A stretch of 64,000 bases of DNA from Nitrospira sp. (GCA_022226955.1 CP092079.1:2426419-2490418); one strand, 5' to 3'; positions 11,474-20,538 are shown, counted from the first letter of the stretch. Notes: a model not told the origin generated them from the sequence alone. Made by a program: numbers and translations.

Positions 11474-12330
11474 GCCCCCCTCCATTCCGCATCTAAATCA
11501 TCGAGCTCCGCCGGATCCGGCACGAGCGAGAATGTCCGTGACACCAAAATCGGCCCGAAGGTCTCGCTTTGAAACACCTGCGCGACCCGCAACCGGATCA
11601 GTTCCAGCAACGCCAGGAAGGTCACAATAATCACCAGCCGGTGGCAGGAGCCTTCGAAGAGCGCGGCAAACGCCACCGAATCCTTGCCTTCCAGCGTCTC
11701 CAAGATCACGTTCATCCGCTCGCGCACCGTCAGATTATCCGGCACGATTTCAATCAACGTCTTCCCTCCGCCCGGGTTCCGCTCCACAATCGCCTTCAGC
11801 GCATCGACCAGATCGAAGAGCGAGACGTTGTCCATCGACATCTCTTCCGGCTCGACCTCAACGACAAACGGCTCCGGCTCGCGGTTGAAAATCTCCCGCC
11901 ACATCTTCTCCTGGCCGTCGAGTTGCCGCGCCGCTTCCTTGTACGTTTTGTACTCCAGCAATCGCCTGACCAATTCCTCGCGCGGGTCCGGCCCGTCTTC
12001 TTCATCCTCCGCCGCCTCGTCCACCGGCAACAGCATCTTGGACTTGATCTGCAACAAGGTTGCCGCCATGACCAGAAACTCGCCCGCGACGTTCAAATTC
12101 AATTCCTTCATCGCCTCGACATATTCGAGATATTGCTGGGCGATCAAGTTGATCGGAATGTCGTAGATATTGATTTCGCTCTTTTTAATGAGGTGCAGCA
12201 AAAGGTCGAGCGGTCCTTCGAAGTTCTCGATACGGACCTGATACGGCAGCTCGGTTTGCTCGAATCCGCTGGTCTGTTGGTTGGGCTGATCCACGAGGGC
12301 GTTATAGCAAGTTATAGGGGGACTGGGCAA
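11470..12330 (-). CDS. scpA: Segregation and condensation protein A
   Basis: Kleisin subunit that bridges the SMC heads. It has the N-terminal signature ENFEGPLDLLLHLIKKSEI, and residues 80-110 carry the acidic linker after LLQIKSKMLLP. The C-terminal winged helix includes FLALLELIRLR. The product is up to 286 residues; the exact start is unclear because MPSPPITCYNALVDQ may be preceded by little translation signal, and a GTG at 12294 is an alternative. Coupled to scpB by a 4-nt overlap. Confidence 0.92.
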   Translation of the reverse strand: MPSPPITCYNALVDQPNQQTSGFEQTELPYQVRIENFEGPLDLLLHLIKKSEINIYDIPINLIAQQYLEYVEAMKELNLNVAGEFLVMAATLLQIKSKMLLPVDEAAEDEEDGPDPREELVRRLLEYKTYKEAARQLDGQEKMWREIFNREPEPFVVEVEPEEMSMDNVSLFDLVDALKAIVERNPGGGKTLIEIVPDNLTVRERMNVILETLEGKDSVAFAALFEGSCHRLVIIVTFLALLELIRLRVAQVFQSETFGPILVSRTFSLVPDPAELDDLDAEWRGA

Positions 12331-12370
12331 GCCTGAAACTATATGTTGTGGGTAGGGCCATTTAGACTCA

Positions 12371-13465
12371 TTACTTCAATTTGACGGCGTAGGCGACAAG
12401 AAAAGCGGCCACAAGTAGGATGCCCAGCGTTATCGCATATTGCTGAAATCCGGACTGCCCCCCCTTGCCGACGGCGTCCTGCGCCAGCCTCTTCGCCCCA
12501 CGGGTCAACGGCTCTTGGTCGAAGCGGACCTTGGCCAAGTCATCGCCTCGCTTAAAGTCCGCATTCGAGAAATCGGCCGCTTGGAGAAATTGCGCCCCGG
12601 CAAACCGCGCTTCGCCTGAGAAGACCGTGAAGGCGAAAAACGCTTCCTTGCTGAAAATCGCCTCGGAGAAATTGGCCAGCTTCTTAAATTGCGCGCCGGA
12701 GAATCCGGTCCCAAGGCCGAACCGCGCCCGCTCAAAATTGACTGGCGCTTCACAGACCACCTCAAGAAACTCCGCCATGCCATCGAAGAGACTGCCCTGG
12801 CAATCCACCGGCCCGCGAAAGACGGACCGATGGAACCGGGTATGAGGGCCGAACTTCGTGTCCGCACAGCGCAACCCTTGCGCGAAGTGTCCTTGGACAA
12901 AATACGCCTCTCGCTCGAACCGCGCTCCATCGAGCATTAGACCTCGCTGAAAGACCGACCTCGATAGATCCACGCCATCAGTAAACTTCGTACCGCGAAA
13001 ATCGACCTCTCCCTCGAACTCCAGCGTTCCTTTGCCTGATCGATGACGGAGGGCTCCATCGACGACCGAGTCCCGAATGATCAGATTCCCCGCCGCGACC
13101 CGCAGCTCATCGTCGTTCAACGCGCTGAGCGCCGCCTGCTGCTCGGGCGTCAGGCCTTTGGGAATTTGCGACTTCTGAAGCGGCAGCTGATCGAATATCA
13201 GGTCGCCCTGCAGTACGACGCCGACAAGATCCACCGCATGCCCCTGCGCGAGCGCCTTCAGCACCGCCGTTGCGAGCACCGCATTCGCCTCGCGCTCGGC
13301 GCGCGTACAGTCCGGGCTCAGATGCTTCATGAATGGGCCGGGAGGTCCGCTTGGCGAAGACTCAACCGTGCAACCGGCCTCCACGACACCGACCTGGAAC
13401 AGACCGCACAGCATCAACAGCGCGCATAGCGGCGCCAGTCCATATTGTCGGACTTCATACATCAT
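12371..13465 (-). CDS. Exported pentapeptide-repeat protein with C-terminal membrane anchor
   Basis: Product of about 364 residues. An N-terminal hydrophobic signal (LAPLCALLMLCGLFQVG) ends near a Cys-containing site, so export, perhaps as a lipoprotein, is likely. From about residue 130 to 310 there are degenerate pentapeptide repeats (FRGTKF, FSGAQF, FSEAIF, FAGAQF, FSNADF), which form a right-handed square beta-helix. A C-terminal helix (ITLGILLVAAFLVAYAV) should anchor it in the membrane. The ATG at 13465 was chosen because residues upstream do not fit a signal peptide. Function unknown. Confidence 0.72.
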   Translation of the reverse strand: MMYEVRQYGLAPLCALLMLCGLFQVGVVEAGCTVESSPSGPPGPFMKHLSPDCTRAEREANAVLATAVLKALAQGHAVDLVGVVLQGDLIFDQLPLQKSQIPKGLTPEQQAALSALNDDELRVAAGNLIIRDSVVDGALRHRSGKGTLEFEGEVDFRGTKFTDGVDLSRSVFQRGLMLDGARFEREAYFVQGHFAQGLRCADTKFGPHTRFHRSVFRGPVDCQGSLFDGMAEFLEVVCEAPVNFERARFGLGTGFSGAQFKKLANFSEAIFSKEAFFAFTVFSGEARFAGAQFLQAADFSNADFKRGDDLAKVRFDQEPLTRGAKRLAQDAVGKGGQSGFQQYAITLGILLVAAFLVAYAVKLK

Positions 13466-13524
13466 GGCCGCCGTTATACGAGATGCGCGGATGCAAGGCA
13501 AGGCAGGAGTTTCAATGCAGAACA

Positions 13525-13968
13525 CTAACGAAGAGAGGCCACGATGGCGTGATACTCATCGGCGGTCAATCGATGCATCCCCAGACTTAACCGCCTGGTG
13601 AGCTCCGCCTGATCTTCAATCTTGAGTACCGTCTGCAACAGGCTATGACTCTCTTGCGGAGTCGAGGACCACTGCTTCGTCAGCTCCACCCGGACGAACC
13701 CGAATCGCGCTTCGGTCTTGAAATCCTCGCGTAGGAATTCATCCATCTGCTGCAGCGGAATCACAGAAGAGACAATCTTTACGTCGGCACAAATACCCGC
13801 CTTGAGCACATAGATCAGGGCATGGGAGTCGGGCGTGAGGAACGTTGTCAGATTGTCGCGGATCAAGGCCGTGCAACAGCCCCACAACCCATGGGTCAAT
13901 TGGAGCGACGCGCTTTCAGGTGAACTGCGCTCGCGAAGGGTGCCGGCCACAAATAAAAAATGACTCAT
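13525..13968 (-). CDS. Hypothetical protein, 147 residues
   Basis: I do not recognise this protein. It starts MSHFLFVAGTLRERSSPES, has a moderately hydrophobic centre (ALIYVLKAGICADVKIV) and ends in an amphipathic segment, LSLGMHRLTADEYHAIVASL. No transmembrane helix or catalytic motif stands out. It lies between the pentapeptide-repeat gene and the histone-like gene on the same strand. Confidence 0.55.
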   Translation of the reverse strand: MSHFLFVAGTLRERSSPESASLQLTHGLWGCCTALIRDNLTTFLTPDSHALIYVLKAGICADVKIVSSVIPLQQMDEFLREDFKTEARFGFVRVELTKQWSSTPQESHSLLQTVLKIEDQAELTRRLSLGMHRLTADEYHAIVASLR

Positions 13969-14076
13969 GGATGCTCGGGATCAAACACCGGAGGGGAATA
14001 AGACGGGCGCCATCCTCATCTGTGCCGATCCATCTCGATCTTCGGAAAGACCGGCACAGGCAACAGGGACCGTCCG

Positions 14077-14673
14077 TCAGTTATTACGATAGTCGTCGGT
14101 GTCGTCCAGCAGGTCTTCGGATTTCTCGAGAAAGTCGGCGGCCTCATCGTCATCGCTATCGGTGAGCGCCAGATCTCCTTGCAGCTCTTCCTCGATATCG
14201 CCTTCGGCCTCGCCATCGCTCTCGCTTTCCAAGTCATCCTCGGCCAACAACTCCTCATCGTCCTCATCGATGTCTTTCGGCACAGACACCGGAGCCGGCC
14301 TGGCTGCCGCCGATGGCCTCGGGGCTTCCTCAACCGGAGTCGCTGCGGGCTTCATTGAAACAACGGGCTTAGAGGCTGACGGAGGCGCAGGCTTCTTCGC
14401 GACGGCGGTTTTCTTGGATGCCGCTTTGACGGGCGCCTTTTTCTTCGCGGCCGGTTTAGACGATTTTTTTGCAACAACCTTTTTAGCAGGCTTCTTTGCA
14501 ACCGCTTTTTTAGCCGATTTCTTTACCGGCTTTTTCGCCGCGGCTTTCTTGGTCGGTTTCTTGACCATCGCTTTCTTGGCCGGCTTGGCAGCCTTTTTCT
14601 TACCGGCCGGCTTCTTGACTGCCGGCTTCTTCACCGACTTTTTCGCCACGACTTTCTTCTTAGGCTTCGCCAT
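14077..14673 (-). CDS. Histone-H1-like Lys/Ala-rich protein with acidic tail
   Basis: The 198-residue product begins MAKPKKKVVAKKSVKKPAVK, and the first 110 or so residues are made of KKPAKK, AKKP and KKAVAKK repeats like the C-terminal domain of histone H1 and bacterial AlgP/HctB proteins. A Pro/Ala linker follows. Residues from about 130 onward are highly acidic (DEDDEELLAEDDLESESDG). The basic half suggests DNA or RNA binding, and the acidic half could self-neutralise it or recruit partners. The role in the nucleoid is inferred. Confidence 0.75.
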   Translation of the reverse strand: MAKPKKKVVAKKSVKKPAVKKPAGKKKAAKPAKKAMVKKPTKKAAAKKPVKKSAKKAVAKKPAKKVVAKKSSKPAAKKKAPVKAASKKTAVAKKPAPPSASKPVVSMKPAATPVEEAPRPSAAARPAPVSVPKDIDEDDEELLAEDDLESESDGEAEGDIEEELQGDLALTDSDDDEAADFLEKSEDLLDDTDDYRNN

Positions 14674-14961
14674 CAGATTCCCTCCTGATCAAGTGCACAA
14701 CGCATGGCGTTTCGCATTGCGGCCTCCATCTAGCATGAACCCATAGCTTCTTGCAACCGGTAGAATAATGGGCCGCTCCCTGCACAGTATTGGCTAAGGG
14801 GCACTCCAGCCGGAAGCGCCTCGACAGGCTATCCGCATGGTACCCAGGGCATCTCTACACCCGTCAAAACTCGTTCCCGAAGACGACGACCATGGTAGAC
14901 TACAGACGATACGAGCGCCGCTTGATGAATCGATCGCAATAGAAAGAGGCCCCGTCAACCC

Positions 14962-15339
14962 ATGACACGATCCTTGACCATCGCCGCCGCAAGTCTATTG
15001 ATGACCAGCCTGGCCTGGCCGACAACCGCCATGCCCATCGCTACGCAAATTATGATCGAAGACGGCTCTCCGTACTTTGCCCCGGCAAAAGCCGTCGTCA
15101 CCAGCGGGAGTCCCGTGCGCTGGGAAAACCCAACGCCCACCGACCATACCGTGACGCATAACGGCTGCGTTGAGGACGGCACCCCCTGCCTCTTCGATTC
15201 AGGTGTCATCCCACCGGGAGAACAGTTCAGCATTCAAGGACTCCCTCCCGGCCGCTATCCCTATCATTGCCGGATTCACCCCATCATGCGCGGCGTACTG
15301 ACGGTAACGGATGCCGCCGCCATGCCGTCCCAACTCTAA
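14962..15339 (+). CDS. Periplasmic cupredoxin (plastocyanin-like blue copper protein)
   Basis: A 125-residue electron-transfer protein with a Sec signal peptide (MTRSLTIAAASLLMTSLAWP). The mature domain has type-1 copper ligands in the usual order: His in DHTV, then Cys in YPYHC, His in RIHP and a following Met in IMRG. A Cys pair (GCVEDGTPC) may form a disulfide. It lies alone on the plus strand, 140 nt before the large methyltransferase. It probably shuttles electrons in the periplasm; its partner is unknown. Confidence 0.82.
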   Translation: MTRSLTIAAASLLMTSLAWPTTAMPIATQIMIEDGSPYFAPAKAVVTSGSPVRWENPTPTDHTVTHNGCVEDGTPCLFDSGVIPPGEQFSIQGLPPGRYPYHCRIHPIMRGVLTVTDAAAMPSQL

Positions 15340-15479
15340 CTCCCCCTGTGTCACTCCCCTTTCTACCCAGCCTGCGCTGACCGCCCCGCAGCACTCTTCA
15401 CCTCGCGGCCTGCCTGCTCTTGCGCGTGCACTGCCCGCTCAGGTAGGCTGCGCGTTCCCACGGGGCAGGACCAGACATC

Positions 15480-16970
15480 ATGAAACCCGTTGCCGCAATC
15501 CAAGAACCGCTTCAGCTTACCGGCGAAACGCTGCACCTCCTGGCCTGGCATATTCCCGACCTTGTGGCCTATCAACATCGCGAAGACGAATACTGGCTCG
15601 CCCCGCTCGACGACAATTTTCCGCTCATCCGGCTCAACCCCACCGGCATCGAAATGCTGAAGTCGATGAACGGGCACATTACCGTCGGCGCCCTGCTCGA
15701 AAAATACGGCAACAAAATCTGTGGGCCAGACGGCCAGCCCGGCCAATGGCATCTGGAGCGCTGGGCCACCCCAAACTTCTCGCTCTGTTACTTCGGCACC
15801 GAACCGCCGGGCGGCCATCGGCATCAAGCCAAGTGGGATATCCTGCTCCAGCAGATCCGCGAAGGCTGGTCAGGGCAGGAAGGCTTCGAGGGCGAAGAAC
15901 ATCTGGAAGATTTTCATCATCATGAACTCACCGAAAGCGCCGAGGACGACGGCCACTTCGACTTGATCGAAACCACCGTCTCCCATCTGTTCCGTGAGCC
16001 GAACGAGGCCTTGAACGGCCTGACCTACGGACGGCTCCTGATGCGGCAACTGCGCCAGCTCGGCTGGTTTAATCCCAAACCTAAAGTCATCGTGGAGATC
16101 GGTGGCGGACTCGGCTACGTGGCGCGCGAACTGGCGAAAGAGCTGCTGCCGTTCGAGCGGCAGAGCATCCGGTACATTTCCCTCGACATCACCAGCCCCT
16201 TCTTAAAACTTCAGACCAAGCGAGCCAAAGAGGGAGGATGGAGTGGGCTTGGGACCAGAGCCAATGCCGAAGCCCTGCCTTTCACGGACAACTCAGTCGA
16301 TCTCGTGATCGACAACGAAAACATGGCCGACATGACGCCGGTCAAGCTGACGCGCAATGAGCTGCTGACCAACAAGGGCGAGACGGAGCAACATCAAGAA
16401 GCGCTCGATTGGATCAGGCGCCTCCGGCTCCCGATTGAAGCCACTCCCCCAGACGACGTCATCTTTAACCTTGGGCCAATCCGCTTTGTCGCCGAGCTCT
16501 GGCGGGTACTAAAACCGGGCGGACATGCCTTCCTCACCGAATTCGGCGTGGAAGAAGGCTGGCCGGCCTCCGTGAAACTGCCGGGCCATACCGAATATGA
16601 AGTGCAATACAGCCACCTGCGGCAAGCAGTGCGCTGGCTGGGCTTTCAGGAACGCTACCTCTCGCTCCCGCAGTTTCTCGCGATGAAGCCGGACACGAAA
16701 GTTCTCTGCACCGGCGCGGCCTATACCATCCAGCGGTTCTGCCAGGCGATGAACAAACCCTTTACCGTCCGGGCCTATACCGAACGCGAATTGAAGCAGA
16801 CCCTCGGCGACGTGCTCCCCAAAATCCACGGCGCCCATTACCACGACGTGGTCGATCCCGCCTGGTTCGGCCTCATCGACTTCAAAGTACTGTTATTGGA
16901 AAAGCCTGGCGGCACGCCGAAAGCCCAGTTCACTGAGAACAACGGCTTTCGATGGTATTCGCAACGATAA
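15480..16970 (+). CDS. SAM-dependent methyltransferase with an N-terminal winged-helix-like domain
   Basis: A protein of 496 residues. The first 95 or so (EYWLAPLDDNFPLIRLNPTG...LLEKYG) resemble a PqqD-like small winged-helix recognition domain, although weakly. From about residue 200 there is a class I methyltransferase fold with motif I VEIGGGLGYVARELAK, an acidic end of strand 2 (YISLDI) and VLKPGGHAFLTEF after motif III. A His-rich insert (HLEDFHHHELTE) separates the two halves. Substrate unknown. A diverged copy of its last 35 codons lies at 20434-20538. Confidence 0.7.
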   Translation: MKPVAAIQEPLQLTGETLHLLAWHIPDLVAYQHREDEYWLAPLDDNFPLIRLNPTGIEMLKSMNGHITVGALLEKYGNKICGPDGQPGQWHLERWATPNFSLCYFGTEPPGGHRHQAKWDILLQQIREGWSGQEGFEGEEHLEDFHHHELTESAEDDGHFDLIETTVSHLFREPNEALNGLTYGRLLMRQLRQLGWFNPKPKVIVEIGGGLGYVARELAKELLPFERQSIRYISLDITSPFLKLQTKRAKEGGWSGLGTRANAEALPFTDNSVDLVIDNENMADMTPVKLTRNELLTNKGETEQHQEALDWIRRLRLPIEATPPDDVIFNLGPIRFVAELWRVLKPGGHAFLTEFGVEEGWPASVKLPGHTEYEVQYSHLRQAVRWLGFQERYLSLPQFLAMKPDTKVLCTGAAYTIQRFCQAMNKPFTVRAYTERELKQTLGDVLPKIHGAHYHDVVDPAWFGLIDFKVLLLEKPGGTPKAQFTENNGFRWYSQR

Positions 16971-17021
16971 CGGGGTCAACGCGATCCACTCATCTGCCAC
17001 AACACCCATTCCTCACTCGGC

Positions 17022-19181
17022 TCACTCTTTGGCTTTCTCTTCTGTCGCAGAAGGAGGCACAGCCGCCCGCGGCGGCAACACGAAGTCGAGCGGCGAGTCA
17101 ACGAATCGTTTGATCAGCCGTCGTATAAGCTCGAGAATATCCGATTTAGGAAAATCGTACGCGCGTAATGCGGTGAACAACGAGAGCGCAAAGCTCACAC
17201 CCAGGTTCAAGACAAACATCACACCGACCCCGGCGAGCGCATAGAGCAAGCGCCCATCCCCATACCAATCGCCCTGCAACGAGGCGATTGCCAGGCCCAA
17301 AGTCCCACTGTTGAGTGTCACATGCCGCACGTCCAATGGCGCGCCAAAAAACAGTCCAATCGCCGGCGTCATGCCGAGCATTACCCCTAGCGAGACGTTC
17401 GTTCCCCACCCTGCGATATTGCGCGACAGGCTCTCGGTCCACCGGCGCAGCCGGTCCGCTCCCAATAAACGATTTCCCAGTGCATGTTCAGCCAGCGCTT
17501 GGGGCAACCGGTGATACACCGTCCAGTTTTCGATCCAGCCGCCAGCCAAGCTCGACAACCACAGCACCACGCCGGTCAAGACGGCAAACGGCACCGTTCC
17601 GCTGTGCATGGGGTTGAGGCTGTCATAGACATGCCCGGCGGCATGCGCATCGATGATCGGCCCGCCGGTCACCACTCTCCAGCCGGCATCCAGCACATAC
17701 GCTGCCAGCGCAACCACGATGACGTTGCTCACGGTCGCGGCAATCTGGGAATGGGAAATCTTGGTGATGACTTCCACAATATCGTCCAACCGCGACGGCC
17801 CCGGCCGCTCGCGCATAATCGTGGCCAGAGTCGCCGCCGTCATGGCCGGCTGCTTCGTGGCAAGCATGAGACCGAAGGTCTGCATGAGAAGAAAGCTCAC
17901 CGCATAGTTGAGGCTGTATCCAAAACCCTCGATAAAGGGCGCCAGCCCCCACCCGAGAATGGCCATCTTGTTCGCCGCGGTAAAGGCGGTCAGCACTCCA
18001 CCGCCGGCAGCCGCTTTCCAGATATGCCGGTATTCCTGCAGATCGTGCGCGATATAGTGCTCGCCGGTGTTCCCGGATCGATCCACGATCTTTCGATGCA
18101 GCATCTTGGTATTGGTTTTAACCAAGTGGCTAACGCTGCCTTCATTGACGCTCGCCTGGATCAGAATCTTGAGAAAGTCATGCACGGCTCGGGCATAGGC
18201 CGCATCGTCGCGAGCGACCATAATATCCATCGCCGCCGACATACGGATCAAACAATACTGCAGCACCTCCAAGCCATACACGATATCGATGCTGACACCC
18301 GCCGCTTCCAATTGACGGCGAATCCATCGGATTTCGTTCTGGCACTCCGCCACGATCTGCCGCCACTCCGCCTCGCTGGACGTCACGTCTTGCCCGTCCT
18401 GCCACCACAGCGCAATCTGTTCACTCAACTGGGCCAGCCGGTAGAAGGGGGACTCCATCACCTGAGACGGCCGCCGGCTTCGCACTCGCAATTTGTGCGA
18501 CAGCCCCTGCCCTTGCACGCGAATGGCCAAGAGACGGAATCCATCCGCAAACGCTGGCATCAGCGGACAAGGCTCCTCCAAACTTCGCGGAGGCGTCAGG
18601 GCCTGCAACACCCGGGTAAACAGACGGGGCGGGATCCGTGAAAACCATTTCACTTCGATAGGACTGCGGTACTGCCGCTGTAACAAATGCGTCAGGTCCC
18701 GATCGTTCCGGATAGACGGTAAACCCTTGTTGAGCACTCGCAGAGACACTTCGGTGAGAAACCCGCGGACGGAAGGCAACCCCGCCTCACCCACCAGATC
18801 GACCGCTTCCGTTTCAAAGAGAATCCGGTTAACGGCCGCCTGCACATCCTCACGCACGGACGGCTCCTGCTCCAACAAATCCAGCAGGAGATCCCAATAC
18901 ACATAGGCCTCCCGCCATTGCATGCGAGCGCTGAGCACCTGCAGGCTGCGGCTGGTTCCAACTCGTGTCCAGTGGACCAACCCAAGCCAGGCATCAAGCC
19001 GGTCGCCCAGCGATTCCGCGCTCACGAACGCCTGCAAATGGTCGGCTAATGCCACTCTGGTCGGATTGGTCAGGCTGGAAGGGCCGAAGAAAGCAAGGAC
19101 CCGCTCGCGAACAGTTCCCACAGCGCCAGTAATGGCGCCTCCCGTCACAACTGTTGGCTGGTCACTCGCATCATCGCTCAC
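17022..19181 (-). CDS. Gcr/SpecificRecomb family membrane protein
   Basis: A 719-residue protein of the family named site-specific recombinase after gonococcal Gcr (PF10136). The first 380 or so residues are soluble and helical and contain the family's GNTGEHYIAHDLQEYR block. The rest has about seven hydrophobic segments (MAILGWGLAPFIEGFGYSLN, ATVSNVIVVALAAYV, VPFAVLTGVVLWLSSL). It lacks catalytic motifs of Tyr or Ser recombinases, so a recombinase role is doubtful. It starts with GTG at 19181, overlapping the stop of a small upstream gene by 4 nt. Confidence 0.75.
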   Translation of the reverse strand: MSDDASDQPTVVTGGAITGAVGTVRERVLAFFGPSSLTNPTRVALADHLQAFVSAESLGDRLDAWLGLVHWTRVGTSRSLQVLSARMQWREAYVYWDLLLDLLEQEPSVREDVQAAVNRILFETEAVDLVGEAGLPSVRGFLTEVSLRVLNKGLPSIRNDRDLTHLLQRQYRSPIEVKWFSRIPPRLFTRVLQALTPPRSLEEPCPLMPAFADGFRLLAIRVQGQGLSHKLRVRSRRPSQVMESPFYRLAQLSEQIALWWQDGQDVTSSEAEWRQIVAECQNEIRWIRRQLEAAGVSIDIVYGLEVLQYCLIRMSAAMDIMVARDDAAYARAVHDFLKILIQASVNEGSVSHLVKTNTKMLHRKIVDRSGNTGEHYIAHDLQEYRHIWKAAAGGGVLTAFTAANKMAILGWGLAPFIEGFGYSLNYAVSFLLMQTFGLMLATKQPAMTAATLATIMRERPGPSRLDDIVEVITKISHSQIAATVSNVIVVALAAYVLDAGWRVVTGGPIIDAHAAGHVYDSLNPMHSGTVPFAVLTGVVLWLSSLAGGWIENWTVYHRLPQALAEHALGNRLLGADRLRRWTESLSRNIAGWGTNVSLGVMLGMTPAIGLFFGAPLDVRHVTLNSGTLGLAIASLQGDWYGDGRLLYALAGVGVMFVLNLGVSFALSLFTALRAYDFPKSDILELIRRLIKRFVDSPLDFVLPPRAAVPPSATEEKAKE

Positions 19182-19348
19182 AGATACGCCTTAGAAATAA
19201 TGACATCGGAGAGAGACTGTACAAGATCCAGAAAACGAAACAACGCACTGAACGCCCAGCCTCCCGCCAGCGCATACTGAACCGCGCGTCGATTGAACAC
19301 TGCGATCAGGGTGGGAAGCAACCGAACTAAGAAGGATTCTGCTGCCAT
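19178..19348 (-). CDS. Small hydrophobic protein coupled to the Gcr-like gene
   Basis: A 56-residue product starting MAAESFLVRLLPTLIAVFN and ending in DVIISKAYL. The middle (YALAGGWAFSALFRFLDLV) is amphipathic to hydrophobic and could lie on or in the membrane. Its TGA overlaps the GTG start of the Gcr-like gene, which strongly suggests translational coupling and a shared role. It also overlaps the end of the upstream 65-residue gene by 22 nt. Not recognised as a family. Confidence 0.5.
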   Translation of the reverse strand: MAAESFLVRLLPTLIAVFNRRAVQYALAGGWAFSALFRFLDLVQSLSDVIISKAYL

Positions 19349-19524
19349 GCTCGCTCTTTCGCGCGCCGAATCTCACGCATCACGTTTGCCAGGGCTTCGT
19401 CCTCAGACTCATCCCGCTGCAACACAGACCGGCGCAGGGCCAACCCGAGTTCCGTCAACTCGATCGTGCGGCGAAAATTATCCGCAATCTGCGCATCGTC
19501 GATGTGGTGAGTATGTTGTCTCAT
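19327..19524 (-). CDS. Hypothetical protein, 65 residues
   Basis: Starts MRQHTHHIDDAQIADNFRRT and is a charged helical protein ending ERAWQQNPS. No known domain was recognised. It precedes the small hydrophobic protein and the Gcr-like gene, so the three may form one transcript. The frame is open further upstream, but the ATG at 19524 marks the change to well-behaved composition. Confidence 0.45.
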   Translation of the reverse strand: MRQHTHHIDDAQIADNFRRTIELTELGLALRRSVLQRDESEDEALANVMREIRRAKERAWQQNPS

Positions 19525-19640
19525 CGGCAAAAACCAATAGCAGCATGGATCTGCCTGAAGTGTACAAAACTCCAGGGAGCTGAGCAACCGAGGTTGCGAT
19601 TCGCGACAAGAGAAACTCAGCGGCGTGCTGAAGATTCGAC

Positions 19641-19907
19641 TCAAATCGTGCGCCCAAGCCGCGCTTCCAACGTAATGAGCCTCTCCAGGCTAAACTTGCC
19701 CCATTTCCCACAGGCAAGATCGGAGACGCGCGACTGGGCAATGCCAAGCCGCTTGGCCGCTTCCGCCTAGGCGAGCTTCTGCTTCTCAATATGGAGGCGA
19801 AGGTCGCTCATCAGACTGGAGCGCATCTGGAACACCGCTGCCTCGGCCGGATCGAAACCGAGGTCAGTAAAAACACTGCCGCTCGACTTCGTCGTTTTCT
19901 TCTTCAT
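19641..19907 (-). pseudogene. XRE-family antitoxin gene with a premature stop
   Basis: Reading from the ATG at 19907 gives an 88-codon XRE/HigA2-type helix-turn-helix protein: N-terminal FTDLGFDPAEAA, then MSDLRLHIEKQKLA, then EAAKRLGIAQSRVSDLACG. Codon 47 (19767-19769) is TAG exactly where the family usually has Gln in the LTQAEAAK motif, so a single CAG-to-TAG change would explain it. No toxin partner is visible on either side. Either a true pseudogene or an assembly error. Confidence 0.72.
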
Positions 19908-20028
19908 GACCGAGCAGTCCAACAATTAGCCTGCAGCATTCAGCAACTAAGACTGATTCTGGTTTGCATGCGAAACACTGTTTATTGAGAGATGCCCGCT
20001 TCTTGGGCTGAAATAGAAACGAGAAACC

Positions 20029-20349
20029 CTACGCGGTAAGCCCGAGATGTTGCTCAATGCTACAGACCCGTTGTTCCAAACGCTCGACGCGTTCTTGAAT
20101 CTGGCCGTAAGAGAGCTGAATGGGCGATCGGGTTTCCTTAAACTGTTCATCCAGATACGCTCGATCATCGGCATGACGCCGGTCGAGATGCACCTGGAAC
20201 CCTTCGGCCACGAGCTGGAGTTCATGCCGGATCCCTTCGGTCAGCACACCGGTGTGTCGCTTGGCATCGGCAATATCGGCGCGAAGCGAGTCGGTAGCTG
20301 CGCCAATGATCTGCTGAATCTGAGCAAGCGATTCCTGGTCCACGGCCAA
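20029..20349 (-). CDS. Hypothetical coiled-coil protein, 106 residues
   Basis: A soluble, highly charged protein that starts MAVDQESLAQIQQIIGAATD and ends in a heptad-like segment (IQERVERLEQRVCSIEQHLG). It is predicted to be almost entirely helical. No enzyme motif is present. It lies in the accessory patch between the broken XRE gene and the displaced methyltransferase tail. Function unknown. Confidence 0.55.
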   Translation of the reverse strand: MAVDQESLAQIQQIIGAATDSLRADIADAKRHTGVLTEGIRHELQLVAEGFQVHLDRRHADDRAYLDEQFKETRSPIQLSYGQIQERVERLEQRVCSIEQHLGLTA

Positions 20350-20433
20350 TCCCCTGAAAGAGTTTCGCGAAGTCTAGGACTCAAGACTGGCGAAGTCAAC
20401 GCCTCTACATTCCTATTAATACCATCGAATTCT

Positions 20434-20538
20434 CTTCGGCCTCATCGACTTCAAAGGACTGTTATTGGGAAAGCCCGGCGGCGCCCCGAAAGTCCAGTTC
20501 ACCGAGGACAAAGGCTATCGGTGGTATTCGCAGCGGGA
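20434..20538 (+). pseudogene. Displaced copy of the methyltransferase gene 3' end
   Basis: Translating this stretch gives GLIDFKGLLLGKPGG, then PKVQFTEDKGYRWYSQR, which matches the last 35 or so residues of the methyltransferase ending at 16970 (GLIDFKVLLLEKPGG ... FTENNGFRWYSQR). The DNA match starts abruptly at TTCGGCCTCATCGAC and ends where the intact gene stops. Both copies are on the plus strand. The stop codon is lost and the rest of the gene is absent. The copies differ at several positions, so this is an old duplication or came from a related genome. Confidence 0.8.

Noticed and set aside
17022..19181. Interpreting the Gcr-like protein as a true site-specific recombinase that moved the nearby segment
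   Set aside because: No Tyr- or Ser-recombinase catalytic motif is visible and the protein is largely membrane-embedded; the family name is historical.
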